DNA of 64,000 nt from Henricia sp. BOLD:AAB3569 (lineage: Eukaryota; Echinodermata; Asteroidea; Spinulosida; Echinasteridae), in NCBI GenBank assembly GCA_037783545.1, contig JBBELK010001195.1, forward strand, positions 124,001-188,000. The letters run 5' to 3'. The notes beneath the pieces were generated by a model. That model saw nothing but the letters and a program-made list of their open reading frames with translations. It was not told the origin of the DNA and made no database searches. The first letter of the stretch is position 1; every line of letters starts with the position of its first letter. The translations under genes were made by a program, and so were the position numbers. Below, in pieces: positions 11,461 to 21,740 of this stretch.

Positions 11461-11598
11461 CACCCCCACCCTTCCCCCTTCCCCCTCCCCCCTCCCCCCT
11501 CCCCCCTCCCCCCTCCCCCCTCCCCCCTCCCCCCTCCCCCCTCCCCCACCCCCACCCCCACCCCCACCCCCACCCCCACCCCACCCCCCCACCCCCCG
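11461..11598 (+). repeat. C-rich microsatellite: (CCCCCCT)n then (CACCCC)n
   Basis: A 7 bp period (CCCCCCT) over about 11470-11555 passes into a 6 bp period (CACCCC) over about 11555-11598. The minus strand is a dense run of G tracts that could form G-quadruplexes. Confidence 0.9.
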
Positions 11599-11604
11599 TC
11601 AAAC

Positions 11605-11874
11605 CAGGGGCGGATGCAGGATTTTGAAAGGGGGGGTGGGGCGTGAAATTTTTAAACATGAAATGCTGATGACAATGAAAAAGCGAGCGCATAGCGCGAA
11701 GCCCTACATGCCCTAACGGCTTCTAGATGGGTTCTAGATGCTCTAGGGTGCGATCTGGGGCAATATTTAACTACTTTAAGCAGGAAAAGTGTGCACAAAA
11801 AGTTGATTTTTTTTTTATTTTTTTTTAATTTTGGCGTGCATCCCCACGCCCACCCCTGGACCCGCCCGCCCCTG
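11605..11874. mobile_element. CAGGGGCGG-type non-autonomous element (hAT-like)
   Basis: The left end CAGGGGCGGATGCAGGATTT (from 11605) is mirrored by CGCCCGCCCCTG, ending at 11874. The length is 270 bp and it is non-coding. Ends beginning CAGGGGCGG are typical of hAT-like elements. I cannot align a clear 8 bp target duplication, so the superfamily is tentative. Confidence 0.5.
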
Positions 11875-12484
11875 ACAACCTAACGTTAAAGTTCAGAGAA
11901 ATAAATAACAGCTGCCGTCGCGTCACGCTTCGTTAAGTTTAGATAGGCTTGCGCGTGCGGCGCCACGATTCCAGGCACGCAATGCGCCGAGGCCATGGCC
12001 TAGTTCAGTTGCGACGCGCGCACGGCCGGCACGCGTACGCGGGCCTATGATACACACGCAGTGAGAACAAGCTGAACGTACGCGACAACTTGGCTGTATT
12101 GTGGGGAATTTTTGTGCACAAATATATAGCAAATTAGCGTGACTTTTCGCCGTTTTCCTCCGGAATATGCAGTTCGGTGATGTGTTGTGGATTTCTAAAC
12201 CCGGCAATGCTAAATATTAGGACACATCAAACTTTGTTAGCACATTACCGGCTTCCAGCACAAGGTAGAAATATTGAATGTTTTTGTTTTCCCCCTGTTT
12301 TAGGAACTTCATACCCTGGACTCCGTATCCCCATGTAGTATATGCGGTACGGAGTCCAACCTGGGCTAGGCCGGACAGGTAGCTACATGTGTACTAATGT
12401 AGCCTTGTTGTAGGGCTACAATCCTGACAATGTACTGTGTGTGTGTGAATGTCATGAATGTGTTCGCGTGCACGCGGTGCACTC
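11875..12484. other. No gene; one 11 bp hairpin
   Basis: TGGACTCCGTA (12317-12327) pairs with TACGGAGTCCA (12348-12358) over a 20 bp loop. Otherwise nothing is recognised. Confidence 0.4.
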
Positions 12485-12521
12485 AGGCCATCGGAATGAA
12501 AGTCATAGAATACCGTCCTCC

Positions 12522-14166
12522 AAATGCTGCACGATATGTGGCAGCTGAGTTGCCTGTTGCTTTGTGTAGCACGCTACATGCTACACATAATTGAGCATGC
12601 GCAGTGATAACCAACAAGTCTATGGTGCAGCACTTTTTTTGCTACATGCCAGGACCCCTTCTTTTGTGCCTAAAAATACGTGTAGCGCCGTGTAGCAGTC
12701 CGTTTGTGCACAAGTCTATGGTGCAGCACTTTTTTTTTGCTACATATGCCAGGACCCCTTCCTTTTTGTGACTGTATACGGCTGTGTAGCGCAGTCAGTT
12801 TGTGCACAAGTCTATGGTGTAGCACTTTTTTTGCTACATGCGAGGACCCCTTTTGTAAATGTGTGTAGCGCCGTGTAGGTGTAGCAGTCCATTTGTGCAC
12901 AAGTCTGTATGGTGTAGCACTGTTATTGCTACATGCCAGGACCCCTTCCTTTTGTAAATGTGTGTAGCGCTGTGTAGCAGTCCGTTTGTGCACAAGTCTA
13001 TGGTGTAGCACTTTTTTTGCTACATGCGAGGACCCCTTCCTTTTGTAATTAAGTGTGTAGCGCCGTGTAGCAGTCCGTTTGTGCACAAGTCTATGGTGTA
13101 GCACTTTTTTTGCTACATGCGAGGACCCCTTCCTTTTGTAAAAGTGTGTAGCGCCGTGTAGCAGTCGGTTTGTGCACAAGTCTATGGTGTAGCACTTTTT
13201 TGCTACATGCCAGGACCCCTTCCTTTTGTAAATGTGTGTAGCGCCGTGTAGCAGTCGGTTTGTGCACAAGTCTATGGTGTAGCACTTTTTTTGCTACATG
13301 CGAGGACCCCTTCCTTTTGTAAAAGTGTGTAGCGCCGTGTAGCAGTCGGTTTGTGCACAAGTCTATGGTGTAGCACTTTTTTTGCTACATGCGAGGACCC
13401 CTTCCTTTTGTAAATGTGTGTAGCGCCGTGTAGCAGTCGGTTTGTGCGCAAGTCTATGGTGTAGCACTTTTTTTGCTACATGCCAGGACCCCTTTCTTTT
13501 GTAAATGTGTGTAGCGCCGTGTAGCAGTCGGTTTGTGCACAAGTCTATGGTGTAGCACTTTTTTTGCTACATGCGAGGACCCCTTTTGTAAATGTGTGTA
13601 GCGCCGTGTAGCAGTCGGTTTGTGCACAAGTCTATGGTGTAGCACTTTTTTTGCTACATGCGAGGACCCCTTCCTTTTGTAAATGTGTGTAGCGCCGTGT
13701 AGCAGTCGGTTTGTGCACAAGTCTATTGTGTAGCACTTTTTTTGCTACATTTGTACATGCGAGGACCCCTTCCTTTTGTAAATGTGTGTAGCACCGTGTA
13801 GCAGTCGGTTTGTGCACAAGTCTATGGTGTAGCACTTTTTTTGCTACATGCGAGGACCCCTTCCTTTTGTAAATGTGTGTAGCACCGTGTAGCAGTCGGT
13901 TTGTGCACAAGTCTATGGTGCAGCACTTTTTTTGCTACATGCCAGGACCCCTTCCTTTTCTAAACAAATGTACATAAAACGTTCAAGTACGTTCAGTAAA
14001 TTTCTAGGTCTAGTTCCTTGACATCGGCATGCAGAAGTACATTGTTTTTAAAAACTTTGGTTTGGAAACAGCATTGCAATTATTCGTTGTATACGAATGT
14101 GTGTGTAGCATGTAGCACTGCTGCAAATAACAGTGGTAAATTCTTCTGCCACATATCGTGCTGGGT
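12522..14166. mobile_element. Element B: TIR-bounded insertion carrying a minisatellite
   Basis: Inverted ends GCACGATATGTGGCAG (12529-12544) and CTGCCACATATCGTGC (14146-14161) enclose about 1.6 kb, nearly all tandem repeat. Just outside, ATACCGTCCTCC occurs directly repeated at 12510-12521 and 14167-14178, as expected for a target duplication. The flanking element A becomes continuous when B plus one copy is removed. Subterminal TAGCAC/GCTACATGC blocks (about 12565-12590 and 14105-14122) are also inverted. The related ends at 1040-1225 show the family is mobile. The extreme ends of the two TIRs align poorly. Confidence 0.6.
12611..13965 (+). repeat. Minisatellite, ~91 bp unit, about 15 copies
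   Basis: GTGCACAAGTCTATGG recurs at 12706, 12802, 12895, 12988, 13081, 13172, 13262, 13353, 13444 (variant), 13535, 13622, 13713, 13812 and 13903. A partial first unit begins near 12612. The dominant spacing is 91 bp, with 87-99 bp variants from small indels. Each unit holds a hairpin TGTAGCACTTTTTTTGCTACA and a GTGTAGCGCCGTGTAGCAGTC block. Minus-strand open frames with repeated VHKPTATRRYTHLQK words arise because 91 is one more than a multiple of 3, so the frame cycles through the units. They are not a gene. Confidence 0.95.
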
Positions 14167-14480
14167 ATACCGTCCTCCGCCCGCATGACCAAATGGCCGC
14201 CGCCAAAATTTTTCATTATTCAAAATTTTTTCATTATTTCAAAAAAATTGGAACTTCAACGTACTTTCAATACTTGTTCATGAAAGAAATCGATATTATG
14301 GCGCCAAACCGAGAAATTCCGACCAATCAACCAAATTCTTCGAAATCAGACGGCAGACGATAGTCTTGAGCGCGAGATCCAAGTGCCGACACACAATTCC
14401 ACTGTTCGTGTTTTTATGTTTCGGTGTAGCCGCGCGAGACTGCAAGTCCCGGGGCGCATTCAATAGCGCAATACGTATGC

Positions 14481-15325
14481 TAGCCCCGCGAGCAGTGCTT
14501 CGGTTTTCGGAACCTTAGCCCTGTGTTCTGCTATACACCAAATCTGTGGCAAACTCACGCAAATGAAATTTGGCCCACGGCTCTGATATTTGCTCAATAG
14601 GTGCACTCACCCCAGTTTATAAATATTCCGAAGAGTACGCATCGATCCGATGTCTAGTTTCGGTGAAATCGTGGGGACAGTTTGAGACCTTAATTGCCAT
14701 CAAATTCACACTCTTTGACCAAAAATCAAATATGCGCATGCGCGAGGGCGGAGAGGTCAACATAATAGCGCCATCTCGCGACGGCGTCGTCACGTACCAG
14801 CTGCACAGCGGCTGTTTCATGAGAGAGCACATCGACTCTATCGCGCGGTACGTTCTACACCGGAGGTAGGTTGTAGCATGTACTACACGGTCACAACAAA
14901 TTCTACCTCCGGGTTACCTCCGACCTCCGGGTTTCAACGATACCCGTATAGAACGTACCGCGCGATAGAGTCGATGTGCTCTCTCATAAAACAGCCGCTG
15001 TGCAGCTGGTACGTGACGACGCCGTCGCGAGATGGCGCTATTATGTTGACCTCTCCGCCCTCGCGCATGCGCATATTTGATTTTTGGTCAAAGAGTGTGA
15101 ATTTGATGGCAATTAAGGTCTCAAACTGTCCCCACGATTTCACCGAAACTAGACATCGGATCGATGCGTACTCTTCGGAATATTTATAAACTGGGGTGAG
15201 TGCACCTATTGAGCAAATATCAGAGCCGTGGGCCAAATTTCATTTGCGTGAGTTTGCCACAGATTTGGTGTATAGCAGAACACAGGGCTAAGGTTCCGAA
15301 AACCGAAGCACTGCTCGCGGGGCTA
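14481..15325. repeat. Nearly perfect 845 bp palindrome (378 bp arms)
   Basis: Arms 14481-14858 and 14948-15325 are reverse complements with very few differences; I found one C/T in the inner part. The spacer is 89 bp. Both arms encode the same ~97-codon open frame, reading outside to inside, with HGSDICSIGALTPVYKYSEE and ending ..MREHIDSIARYVL. Its fate is unknown and it is probably a symmetry by-product. The arm sequence is related to the degraded foldback at 8928-9990. Near-identity of arms implies recent formation or ongoing gene conversion. Confidence 0.9.
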
Positions 15326-16080
15326 TACGTATGCATACCAACAATACCTTAAACGGTGAAGGTATAGGAAAATACCCATACCGGCGTACGTATGTATTCC
15401 GTCTCTGATTGGCTGTTGCCATCGCGACATCGAATTTTGGCCAATGAAAAATTACGTCTCATCGGTGTCTGCCTGTCATGCAATGATGGCAGACGTGAAA
15501 ACGATTTGAAGACGAAAACGTAAGAAAAGTCCCGATTTCCCAAATTTCGTCCACTTTATGATCAATATAAAAGAAAAATGATGAAACCAAATCGTAAATA
15601 GAATACTAAAGAAACCGTAAGAAGTTTTCATATGAATTTATGGTGAGAATAAAACGTGGTATTTGGCGAGTTGATCTGATTAATCCGAGTCGTGTCTCAC
15701 TCGCACGCTGTCCTTATATGGGGCACATACATTGTCTATGTACCCCTCGGGCACCTGTTTTTCAAAATAATGAAAAATGAATAATGAAAAAAAGCCTCAT
15801 GTGTTTTTGAAATCTTCCGGACGGTATTCTATGACTTTCATTCCGATGGCCTCATTTGAAATGGGAAAAGTACTTTACATTTTTGTACTTGACAAATTAA
15901 TATGTATACTTTAAGTATTTGGAAGTAAGTGAATCTGCATTTTGTCGGAGAGCCTCGTCGAATATTACTTACCATCCTTTGGATGTATACTTTTCTTACA
16001 AAACAGAAAAACCGTCAATAAATCGCAGTGTTTTCGAACAGCATGCAGATTTGTGTCTGTGAAATTTACGCGCGCCTAGC

Positions 16081-16145
16081 TAGACTGGTTACCGTCCACA
16101 TATTCCACATTTTCGCAATAAGTGATAGGATCAGGAACCAATCTA
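16081..16145. mobile_element. 65 bp TA-flanked mini-foldback
   Basis: TAGACTGGTTACC... ends ...GGAACCAATCTA, with TA at both ends. Its ends match those of 16155-16235, 16868-17755 and 63613-63944, which supports a mobile family with TA target sites (Tc1/mariner-like preference, inferred). Confidence 0.5.
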
Positions 16146-16154
16146 GCGCCTAGC

Positions 16155-16235
16155 TAGACTGGTTCCCGCTTCACATATTCCACATACAACGACTGAATTT
16201 CTAGTCGAAAACATTTTGGTCCGGGTACCAGACTA
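16155..16235. mobile_element. 81 bp TA-flanked mini-foldback
   Basis: It runs from TAGACTGGTTCCCG to CCGGGTACCAGACTA. The same left part (CACATATT..ACATACAACGACTGAAT) and right part (GTTTGGTCCGGGTACCAGAC) are separated by about 800 bp at 16868-17755. Confidence 0.55.
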
Positions 16236-16351
16236 GCCCTAGCTTGCCCTCTACCTGTCTACTGACGACAAAAATAATTTCAAACTTATCAGGGCGCGGT
16301 CAGTTTTCGCGAACACAGCGATTTGAGGCGCAACCAGCTAGTACGCGTGTT

Positions 16352-16730
16352 TTTGTTTACACCACAGCGAGGGGTAGGCTACACCCAAATTTTTCAGTCT
16401 ACTGCCGGGTTTCCAATGACTCATACTTCTCAAGTGACAATCTTGGAAATAACCAGAACTCTAACTCTCACTATTATAAAAAAAAAGAAGAAACCGATCG
16501 TGATATTTCGAAAAATCCCAAACAACACGTGGAATCGAACCAGGGACCCCATGATTGGAAGTCGGGTTCTCCTCTGACCAGACCACGAAGCTGGTTGCAA
16601 ACCGCGCATTCAAAACCCTAAATTCCTTTAAAATAACCAACCCTAACCGTGAACCCTAACATATTATGTAGTCTCCTCTCAAGACGCTAAAAAGGTACAA
16701 AACTCCTCATTTTTCCCTCGCAGTGGTGTA
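16352..16730 (-). mobile_element. tRNA-derived SINE, copy 1
   Basis: Read on the minus strand, a tRNA-like head lies at about 16525-16602. The B box GGTTCGATTCC is at 16531-16541 (complement), and an A-box-like TGGTCTGGTCAGAGG lies about 40 bases before it. The anticodon region is degenerate. The body matches 49345-49670 (shared CTCAAGTGACAATCTTGGAA, AAGAAGAAACCGA, AATCCCAAACAACAC). Pol III would transcribe such an element, and a non-LTR RT would copy it. The CCCTAAC-like words around 16640 belong to the SINE and are not telomeric. Confidence 0.7.
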
Positions 16731-16867
16731 ACAATAAAATACGCAACCAGAACCCCAAAATTATAGACTGCCGAAGTGAATACGTCATCTTTTGTTAATT
16801 GCCTAGGCAATTGGCTATAAACTAAAACTCACTTAACCGTGCTATTGCGCTTTTGCAATGGTATTTT

Positions 16868-17755
16868 TAGACTGGTTCCTGCTCCACATATTTTACATAC
16901 AACGACTGAATATGAGGACCGGCTACTGTGGTGTTTAAAATAGCACTTTAAGTTTAAGCATTGTCATGCATTTATTTTTAGGAGCACATAACCGTTAATT
17001 TTCAAAGCGCGCTGCGCGCTATATGGCATGAGTGTACATGTACAACAATTTGAAAGGGGTTATTCCATATTTGACCAATACAAATTTAATATATTAACCT
17101 TAAAATATTAAATATGCCCATTTATAATACATGTAGGCTAGCATAAAAAAATTCAAACCTTGTCTGCATCACCCATAGCAGTGAGCTCCATATTGTACAT
17201 GTAATTTTAATCTGCTGGTTCAATCCCGTAATTAGAGCCACTGCGTAGTTTTAAATCCGTGGCATCACCATTAGCCTTTTTGAAGTATGGCGGACACAAT
17301 AGAGGACTTTGCAGTGGGTATAAAATCGACTAAAATGCAAAATAACTTAGTTTTTCACTTTACACTTATTTATTTTATTGATAATTCTGTCTATGTATTA
17401 TAATTACAACATGTAAATCAAGTTTTTGGAAAGAAATACAATTGATAAAAAAATTCATACCCAAATGAAATTGCGCCCTCTCCTTTTGTTCCGCCATACT
17501 TCTAAAAGGCTAATAAGTACACATGCACGCAGCGGCATGCGTGCGTGCACGCGACGTCAATTCAAATTCTCGAAACAATGACGAATTGTACCCAACGGTT
17601 AACGGTAACGTCCGGACGACCGGACGTGCATTAGGGTAACTTCGGGAACCTTCGGAAAAAGGAGGAATTCCTCCTGTTTCAAAATGGCGGAATTGGCGGC
17701 TGCCGGACCTTAAATTCAGTCTAGTCAAAGAATGTTTGGTCCGGGTACCAGACTA
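16868..17755. mobile_element. Mini-foldback split by a larger insertion
   Basis: The outer ends TAGACTGGTTCCTG and CCGGGTACCAGACTA correspond to the 81 bp element at 16155-16235. The inserted part, about 16909-17717, begins AATATGAGGACCGGC and ends GCCGGACCTTAAATT, which are roughly inverted. It contains a GCGCGCTGCGCGC motif near 17008 and no gene. Confidence 0.5.
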
Positions 17756-17869
17756 TGGTATTTTTGCCGACGGCTATGATGTTTAGAGCCAATTACCATG
17801 GCAAGGCACGTCACACTTCGGCTGTCTATTGGAATATATAACTTTGAGCATGGAGGAAGAAATTCCTCC

Positions 17870-18115
17870 ATGCTTGGAGAGGGGCGGTCCCAGTCGGGTT
17901 GGCGTATACGTGGTTCTTTCCTCGCCTTTCACCTCTGGCGTCCCGGGTTTGAATCCGGGGCGTGTATATGTGGATTGGGTTTGCAGTCCCTACTTTGTCC
18001 GCGTGGGGGGTTCCCCAGAAAACTGCAACTCCTTCTTCGTCATCTCAAGTTGATAATAAAGTATAGTAAAAGCTAAAACCGTCTAATATAGTTGATGGCA
18101 ACAACAACAACAACA
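17870..18115 (+). mobile_element. tRNA-derived SINE of another family
   Basis: The sequence has an A-box-like region at about 17890-17905, a B box GGGTTTGAATCCG at 17945-17957, then a GTGGGGGGTTCCCC..AACTCC body. It ends in (CAA)n at about 18102-18115. The body resembles the GTGGGTTTTCTCCGGG-type SINE core seen in many marine invertebrates (recalled, not checked). Plus strand. Confidence 0.6.
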
Positions 18116-18254
18116 TAACTTGAAGACCTCAGGTTCACTAAGCTCAACCCTTCGACCCCGCTTACAAATTGATTTGACATGATCAATATGGCCTCTAGGC
18201 CCTACTTGGTTTTCAACAGTCAGTTTCAATCCCGGGTTTCAGTTCTTCATTAAA

Positions 18255-19100
18255 ATCAAAGGAGTGTGTACAGATCACATTTTGTAGGCTCCCATTCTAT
18301 AATGGGTGTTGAGATTCTGATTACTATATTATCATTGTTGTCATATTTTTCTCATTACCATTCTGCCTTTCGCGCCCTCATTTAGCCAGTCCGTATATTT
18401 TCAAGGATGTCGTAAAAAACCAACGATGTTTTAGTAAAGTTAGTAAACTAATTTAGGCATTCCTTACTTTTAGTACCCCGTTCCATATAAGAGATTAAAC
18501 GTGTCATTTTTATCAAAACCACTTTTGTATACCTATAGTGTTACTCTTGATCTCTTTTTCTTCAGAATGACAAGATTATTTTTGTGAAAAGAGGGCAGGG
18601 TTTTGATTTTTGAGGGAAATTGTGGGGTAAAAACAGGAGTAACTGGCCAAAGGTTTAACAAATTAAAGATGGCGTTTTATGCTCAATGTGGCTTGAAAGG
18701 CCGTTTTTGATTAGCTGAGAAAGGTTGCACTTTAATACCCGGTCTCTGATTAGTCAATGAGTGGGAGTTTTTTACAACATGAAACAGCAGAGCCCAAATT
18801 CAAATGAGTTAGCAATGCTGAAGCTGACAAAAATTGTATTTTTTTGGAAGGAATTATTGTCAAAAAGTTAAAAACTATGGATTAGAGGAATGAAGAAGAG
18901 TTGGTTGTTTCCACAAAAGTGAAATTAGTGCAAAAAAAGTCAGTTTTACAGCTGTAAAAGTTAGTACAAATATGGGTGGCCTAAAAGTAAGGAATGCCCT
19001 AATTTATCAATTACAAAGCAGTGCAGTGATTAATATGCCTACACCAACCTTGTTGCTTCCACATCCAAATTATAAATTGCTATTTCCTGTCATACCTCAC
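18255..19100 (+). mobile_element. TTAAAGGAG-type MITE copy 2, interrupted and truncated
   Basis: The interval matches 6982-7336: AAAGGAGTGTGTACAGATCA, TTTGTCATTAC-like blocks, TTAGTAAACTAATTTA before the insert. After the insert come ATC..TTAC, AAAGCAGTG, TTGCTTCCA..CCAAATT and TTTCCTGT. The right end is lost at a C homopolymer (19100-19126). The element carries the nested insertion 18456-18998. Confidence 0.7.
18456..18998. mobile_element. Nested 543 bp element with 8 bp target duplication
   Basis: The inverted ends GGCATTCCTTACTTTTAG (18456-18473) and their complement (18981-18998) are flanked by CTAATTTA at 18448-18455 and 18999-19006. The related copy at 6982-7336 has a single CTAATTTA at that point, which gives a true empty site. 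An 8 bp duplication fits hAT or P-type transposition. The interior is non-coding. Confidence 0.8.
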
Positions 19101-19126
19101 CCCCCCCCCCCCCCCCCCCCCCCCCC
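19100..19126 (+). repeat. C homopolymer, 27 bases
   Basis: An uninterrupted C run followed by CCCCACCCCC. The sequence after it, to about 19590, holds nothing recognisable. Confidence 0.9.
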
Positions 19127-19639
19127 AGCCCCCCACCCCCCGCGATTCAATACAAACGCATCTTTCCGGTCATTTATTTAGTTATAAATAGGACCTATGA
19201 TTATTTTTTTAAGGATTATGACCCAGAAATACTACTTTAATCTGACGTTCACATATACGCACCTTTTTGCTTCATCCTGGAGTCCTTTGCGTTTTTCTCG
19301 AGTTGGACTACATAATGGACGGCATGATTATTACTAGCCCATATCCATGTCTGTCTGCTCTGTGGTCTATATCTACGGAAAGTTTTGCAAAATTTTGAGT
19401 TTGCGTTGTGTGATATTGCGCGTGAAAGTTTCCAAACATCTTGGCAACGCAACAGCGACGTCACAATGAAAATACATTGTCCAAGTGAAGAAACGCGTTA
19501 TGCGCGCGTTACGTATAACAGCGTCAAGTACACCCGTTTCATTGGCTACATACCGGTATATGGGCTTGTTCATACACAGTACTAAAAGCGGACTAACTTC
19601 GGTTCAACCGAAAACGGTCTATCTCAGTTGTGTCTGAAC

Positions 19640-20925
19640 GGTCTACGTAGACCGCTTCAAACGTCGTGCTTATTATGCCGTGTCGAATTAAATTCAACTT
19701 GGCACGACGTCGGCACGACGTTAGCACGACAGTAGCTTCATACGTCGAACTTAATTGCAAACTCCCAGTCGAGCTTAAATACATCCAACATGGCGGATGA
19801 GTATTGTGCACGTCATGGACATTGTGCACGTGCGTTTTCCATTCTGTCCATTGTACGTCGCCATTTTATTATTTTGATGCACTTGTTTGTTGATTATTTC
19901 TTTACTCACATACACGTACGCGCTGCGAGCATGCGCAATAGTTGTAAACAAAATTGCGGACCAACTGCGAACTGGAATTAAATTCGGCACGGCAGAAGCA
20001 CGACGTTTTCGCCAAGCCGTGCTAGTGCCGCACTAAATTGAGTTAGCACGGCAGACCCTGTCGAGCTAAATTTTTCTGCCGTGTCGAATTCATTTTGCCG
20101 AGCCAAATGGCTTCAAACGTTGTGCTTGTACCGTGTCGAATTAAAAAAATCAAGTTGAATTTAATTCGACACAGCATAAGCGCGACGTTCAAACGTCGCG
20201 CTTATGCCGTGTCGAATTAAATTCAACTTGGCAGGACGTTCGAACGACGTTAGCACAGCAGTAGCTTCAAACATCGGACTTAATTGCAAACTCCCAGTCG
20301 AGCTTAAATACATCCAACATGGCGGATGAGTATTGTGCACGTCATGGACGTTGTACACGTGCGTTTTACATTCTGTCCATTGTACGTCGCCATTTTATTA
20401 TTTTGATGCACTTGTTTGTTGGTTATTTCTTTACTCACATACGCGCTGCGAGCATGCGCATGCCTAGTTGTGAAAAAAAAAATTGCGGACCAACTTCGAA
20501 CTGAAATTCGAAACTCTATTTAGTGCGGCACAAGCACGGCTTGGCTTCAAACGTCGTGCTTCTGCCGTGTCGAATTTAATTCCAGTTCGAAGTTGGTCCG
20601 CAATTTTGTTCCGACTAGGAATGCGCATGCTCGCAGCGCGTATGCTCGCAGCGCGTATGTGAGTAAAGAAATAACCAACAAACAAGTGCATCAAAATAAT
20701 AAAATGGCGACGTACAATGGACAGAATGGAAAACGCACGTGCACAACGTCCATGACGTGCACAATACTCATCCGCCATGTTGGATGTATTTAAGCTCGAC
20801 TAGGAGTTTGCAATTAAGTTCGACGTCTGAAGCTACTGCCGTGCTAACGTCGTACCAACGTCGTGCCAAGTTGAATTTATTTCGACACGGCATAAGCGCG
20901 ACGTTTGAAGCGGGCCTTAGATCCT
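19640..20925. mobile_element. Composite of three ~390 bp modules (two direct, one inverted)
   Basis: Modules at about 19640-20040, 20190-20540 and, inverted, 20540-20925 share GAGCTTAAATACATCCAACA, TGGCGGATGAGTATTGTGCA and the GCATGCGC region. They are separated by short GTCGTGCTT / CCGTGTCGAATT blocks, some of them inverted. The outer ends TTCAAACGTCG.GCTTAT.TGCC and its complement mirror each other. Each module holds the same ATG-started frame beginning MADEYCARHG (starts at 19790, 20319, and 20778 on minus), 60-100 codons long. The protein matches nothing I know. The opposite strand is also partly open, so coding is doubtful. Confidence 0.6.
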
Positions 20926-20994
20926 CTATAGTACCGTGTTTGGACAGTTGAACATCCGGTCTAAGTCGCCGCCGTGACCCACCTGGCATTCAAG

Positions 20995-21740
20995 CGCGCT
21001 AACGCGTGCGCAAAGCGTGCGGCACGTATTTCTTGGCGTTCATAGCAGAAGTCATCAGGATGCAGCTGCGTGACCTAAGATATACCGTTTTCTGTCTAAA
21101 GCCCAATTCATACTCGCTCGGCGACCTACATGCGGAACGGAAATTTTGACCGCCGCAGTTGCGGCAAGTAGGGTCAAACAAGTTCAACAGTGCGCGTTCA
21201 GTCCGCATCTGAGCGGACGGGTCGTTTCCACCCGTTTCTATGCGCGCGCTCTGAATTAAAACGCGCATACAAGGTGCGCCGCAGAGCCCGTTTATACACC
21301 AATCCGGCCGGGTAACTAAGATCTCCTCCCTGCATATCCGCCATAGCTGGGGGGCGTCCAGTGCATGGGCTGTGCGTTTTGTGTTGCTGTTAGAACGAAA
21401 AGCGCTCATCCATTACATGCACGAACGAGCCTCCTTCGCGTATACGCGACGCGCCCGCCTTTGCGTACACGCGACGCGCCCGCCTTCGCGCGCACACAAC
21501 CCTACAAAGACGCGCAACTTGTTCGAAGTAAACAAATGCAGCTTCAGCAAAAACAAAAACATACAGTTCATTCAGTGGACGCCCCCCAGCTATGGCGGAT
21601 GTACAGGGAAGAAGACCTTATTACCGGATTGGTGTTATACCTCGGCGACTACTATGCGCAAAGCGGATTTTTATGATCGCGTGAAAACTCTGCGGCGACT
21701 ACACTCGGCGGGTGTGCGGCGAGTGAGTTCGGCGGAGAAG
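20995..21740. repeat. Foldback around CCGCCATAGCTGGGGGGCGTCC
   Basis: GCATATCCGCCATAGCTGGG (21333-21352) is mirrored by CCCAGCTATGGCGGATGTAC (21585-21604). The outer TACTCGCTCGGCGAC region resembles the complement of GTGCGGCGAGTGAGTTCGG at the far right. Tandem GCGTAYACGCGACGCGCCCGCC lies in the centre at 21440-21490. It is probably a degenerate MITE, and the open frames over it are not recognised. Confidence 0.5.

Larger units (their letters stand above)
12485..15852. mobile_element. Composite TIR element A (34 bp perfect TIRs)
   Basis: AGGCCATCGGAATGAAAGTC..CCGTCC at 12485-12518 is the exact complement of 15819-15852. If the minisatellite-carrying insert 12522-14166 is ignored, the left side continues from 14167 with A/T-rich TTTTTCATTATTC blocks (14207-14250). 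These match the reverse complement of 15760-15800 just inside the right TIR. So the two ends of element A extend further inward, and the left one has been split. The interior includes the palindrome 14481-15325. No transposase frame is present, so the element is non-autonomous. Confidence 0.65.

Noticed and set aside
11097-11692. Proline-rich plus-strand and glycine-rich minus-strand proteins
   Set aside because: They are translations of a C-rich microsatellite and a 117 bp duplication.
12670-13910. Minus-strand repeat protein genes (VHKPTATRRY repeats)
   Set aside because: The frames change with each 91 bp unit and are broken by indels; they reflect the repeat and have no independent support.
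12611-13965. CRISPR-like regular repeat array
   Set aside because: The 91 bp units are contiguous, with no unique spacers; the sequence is eukaryotic and the array is a minisatellite.
16525-16602. Functional tRNA gene
   Set aside because: Only the B box and a weak A box are conserved; the acceptor stem does not close and the sequence is part of a dispersed repeat.
16620-16665. Interstitial telomeric repeat (CCCTAA-like words)
   Set aside because: The words are irregular and recur at the same place in the second SINE copy (about 49560), so they belong to the SINE.
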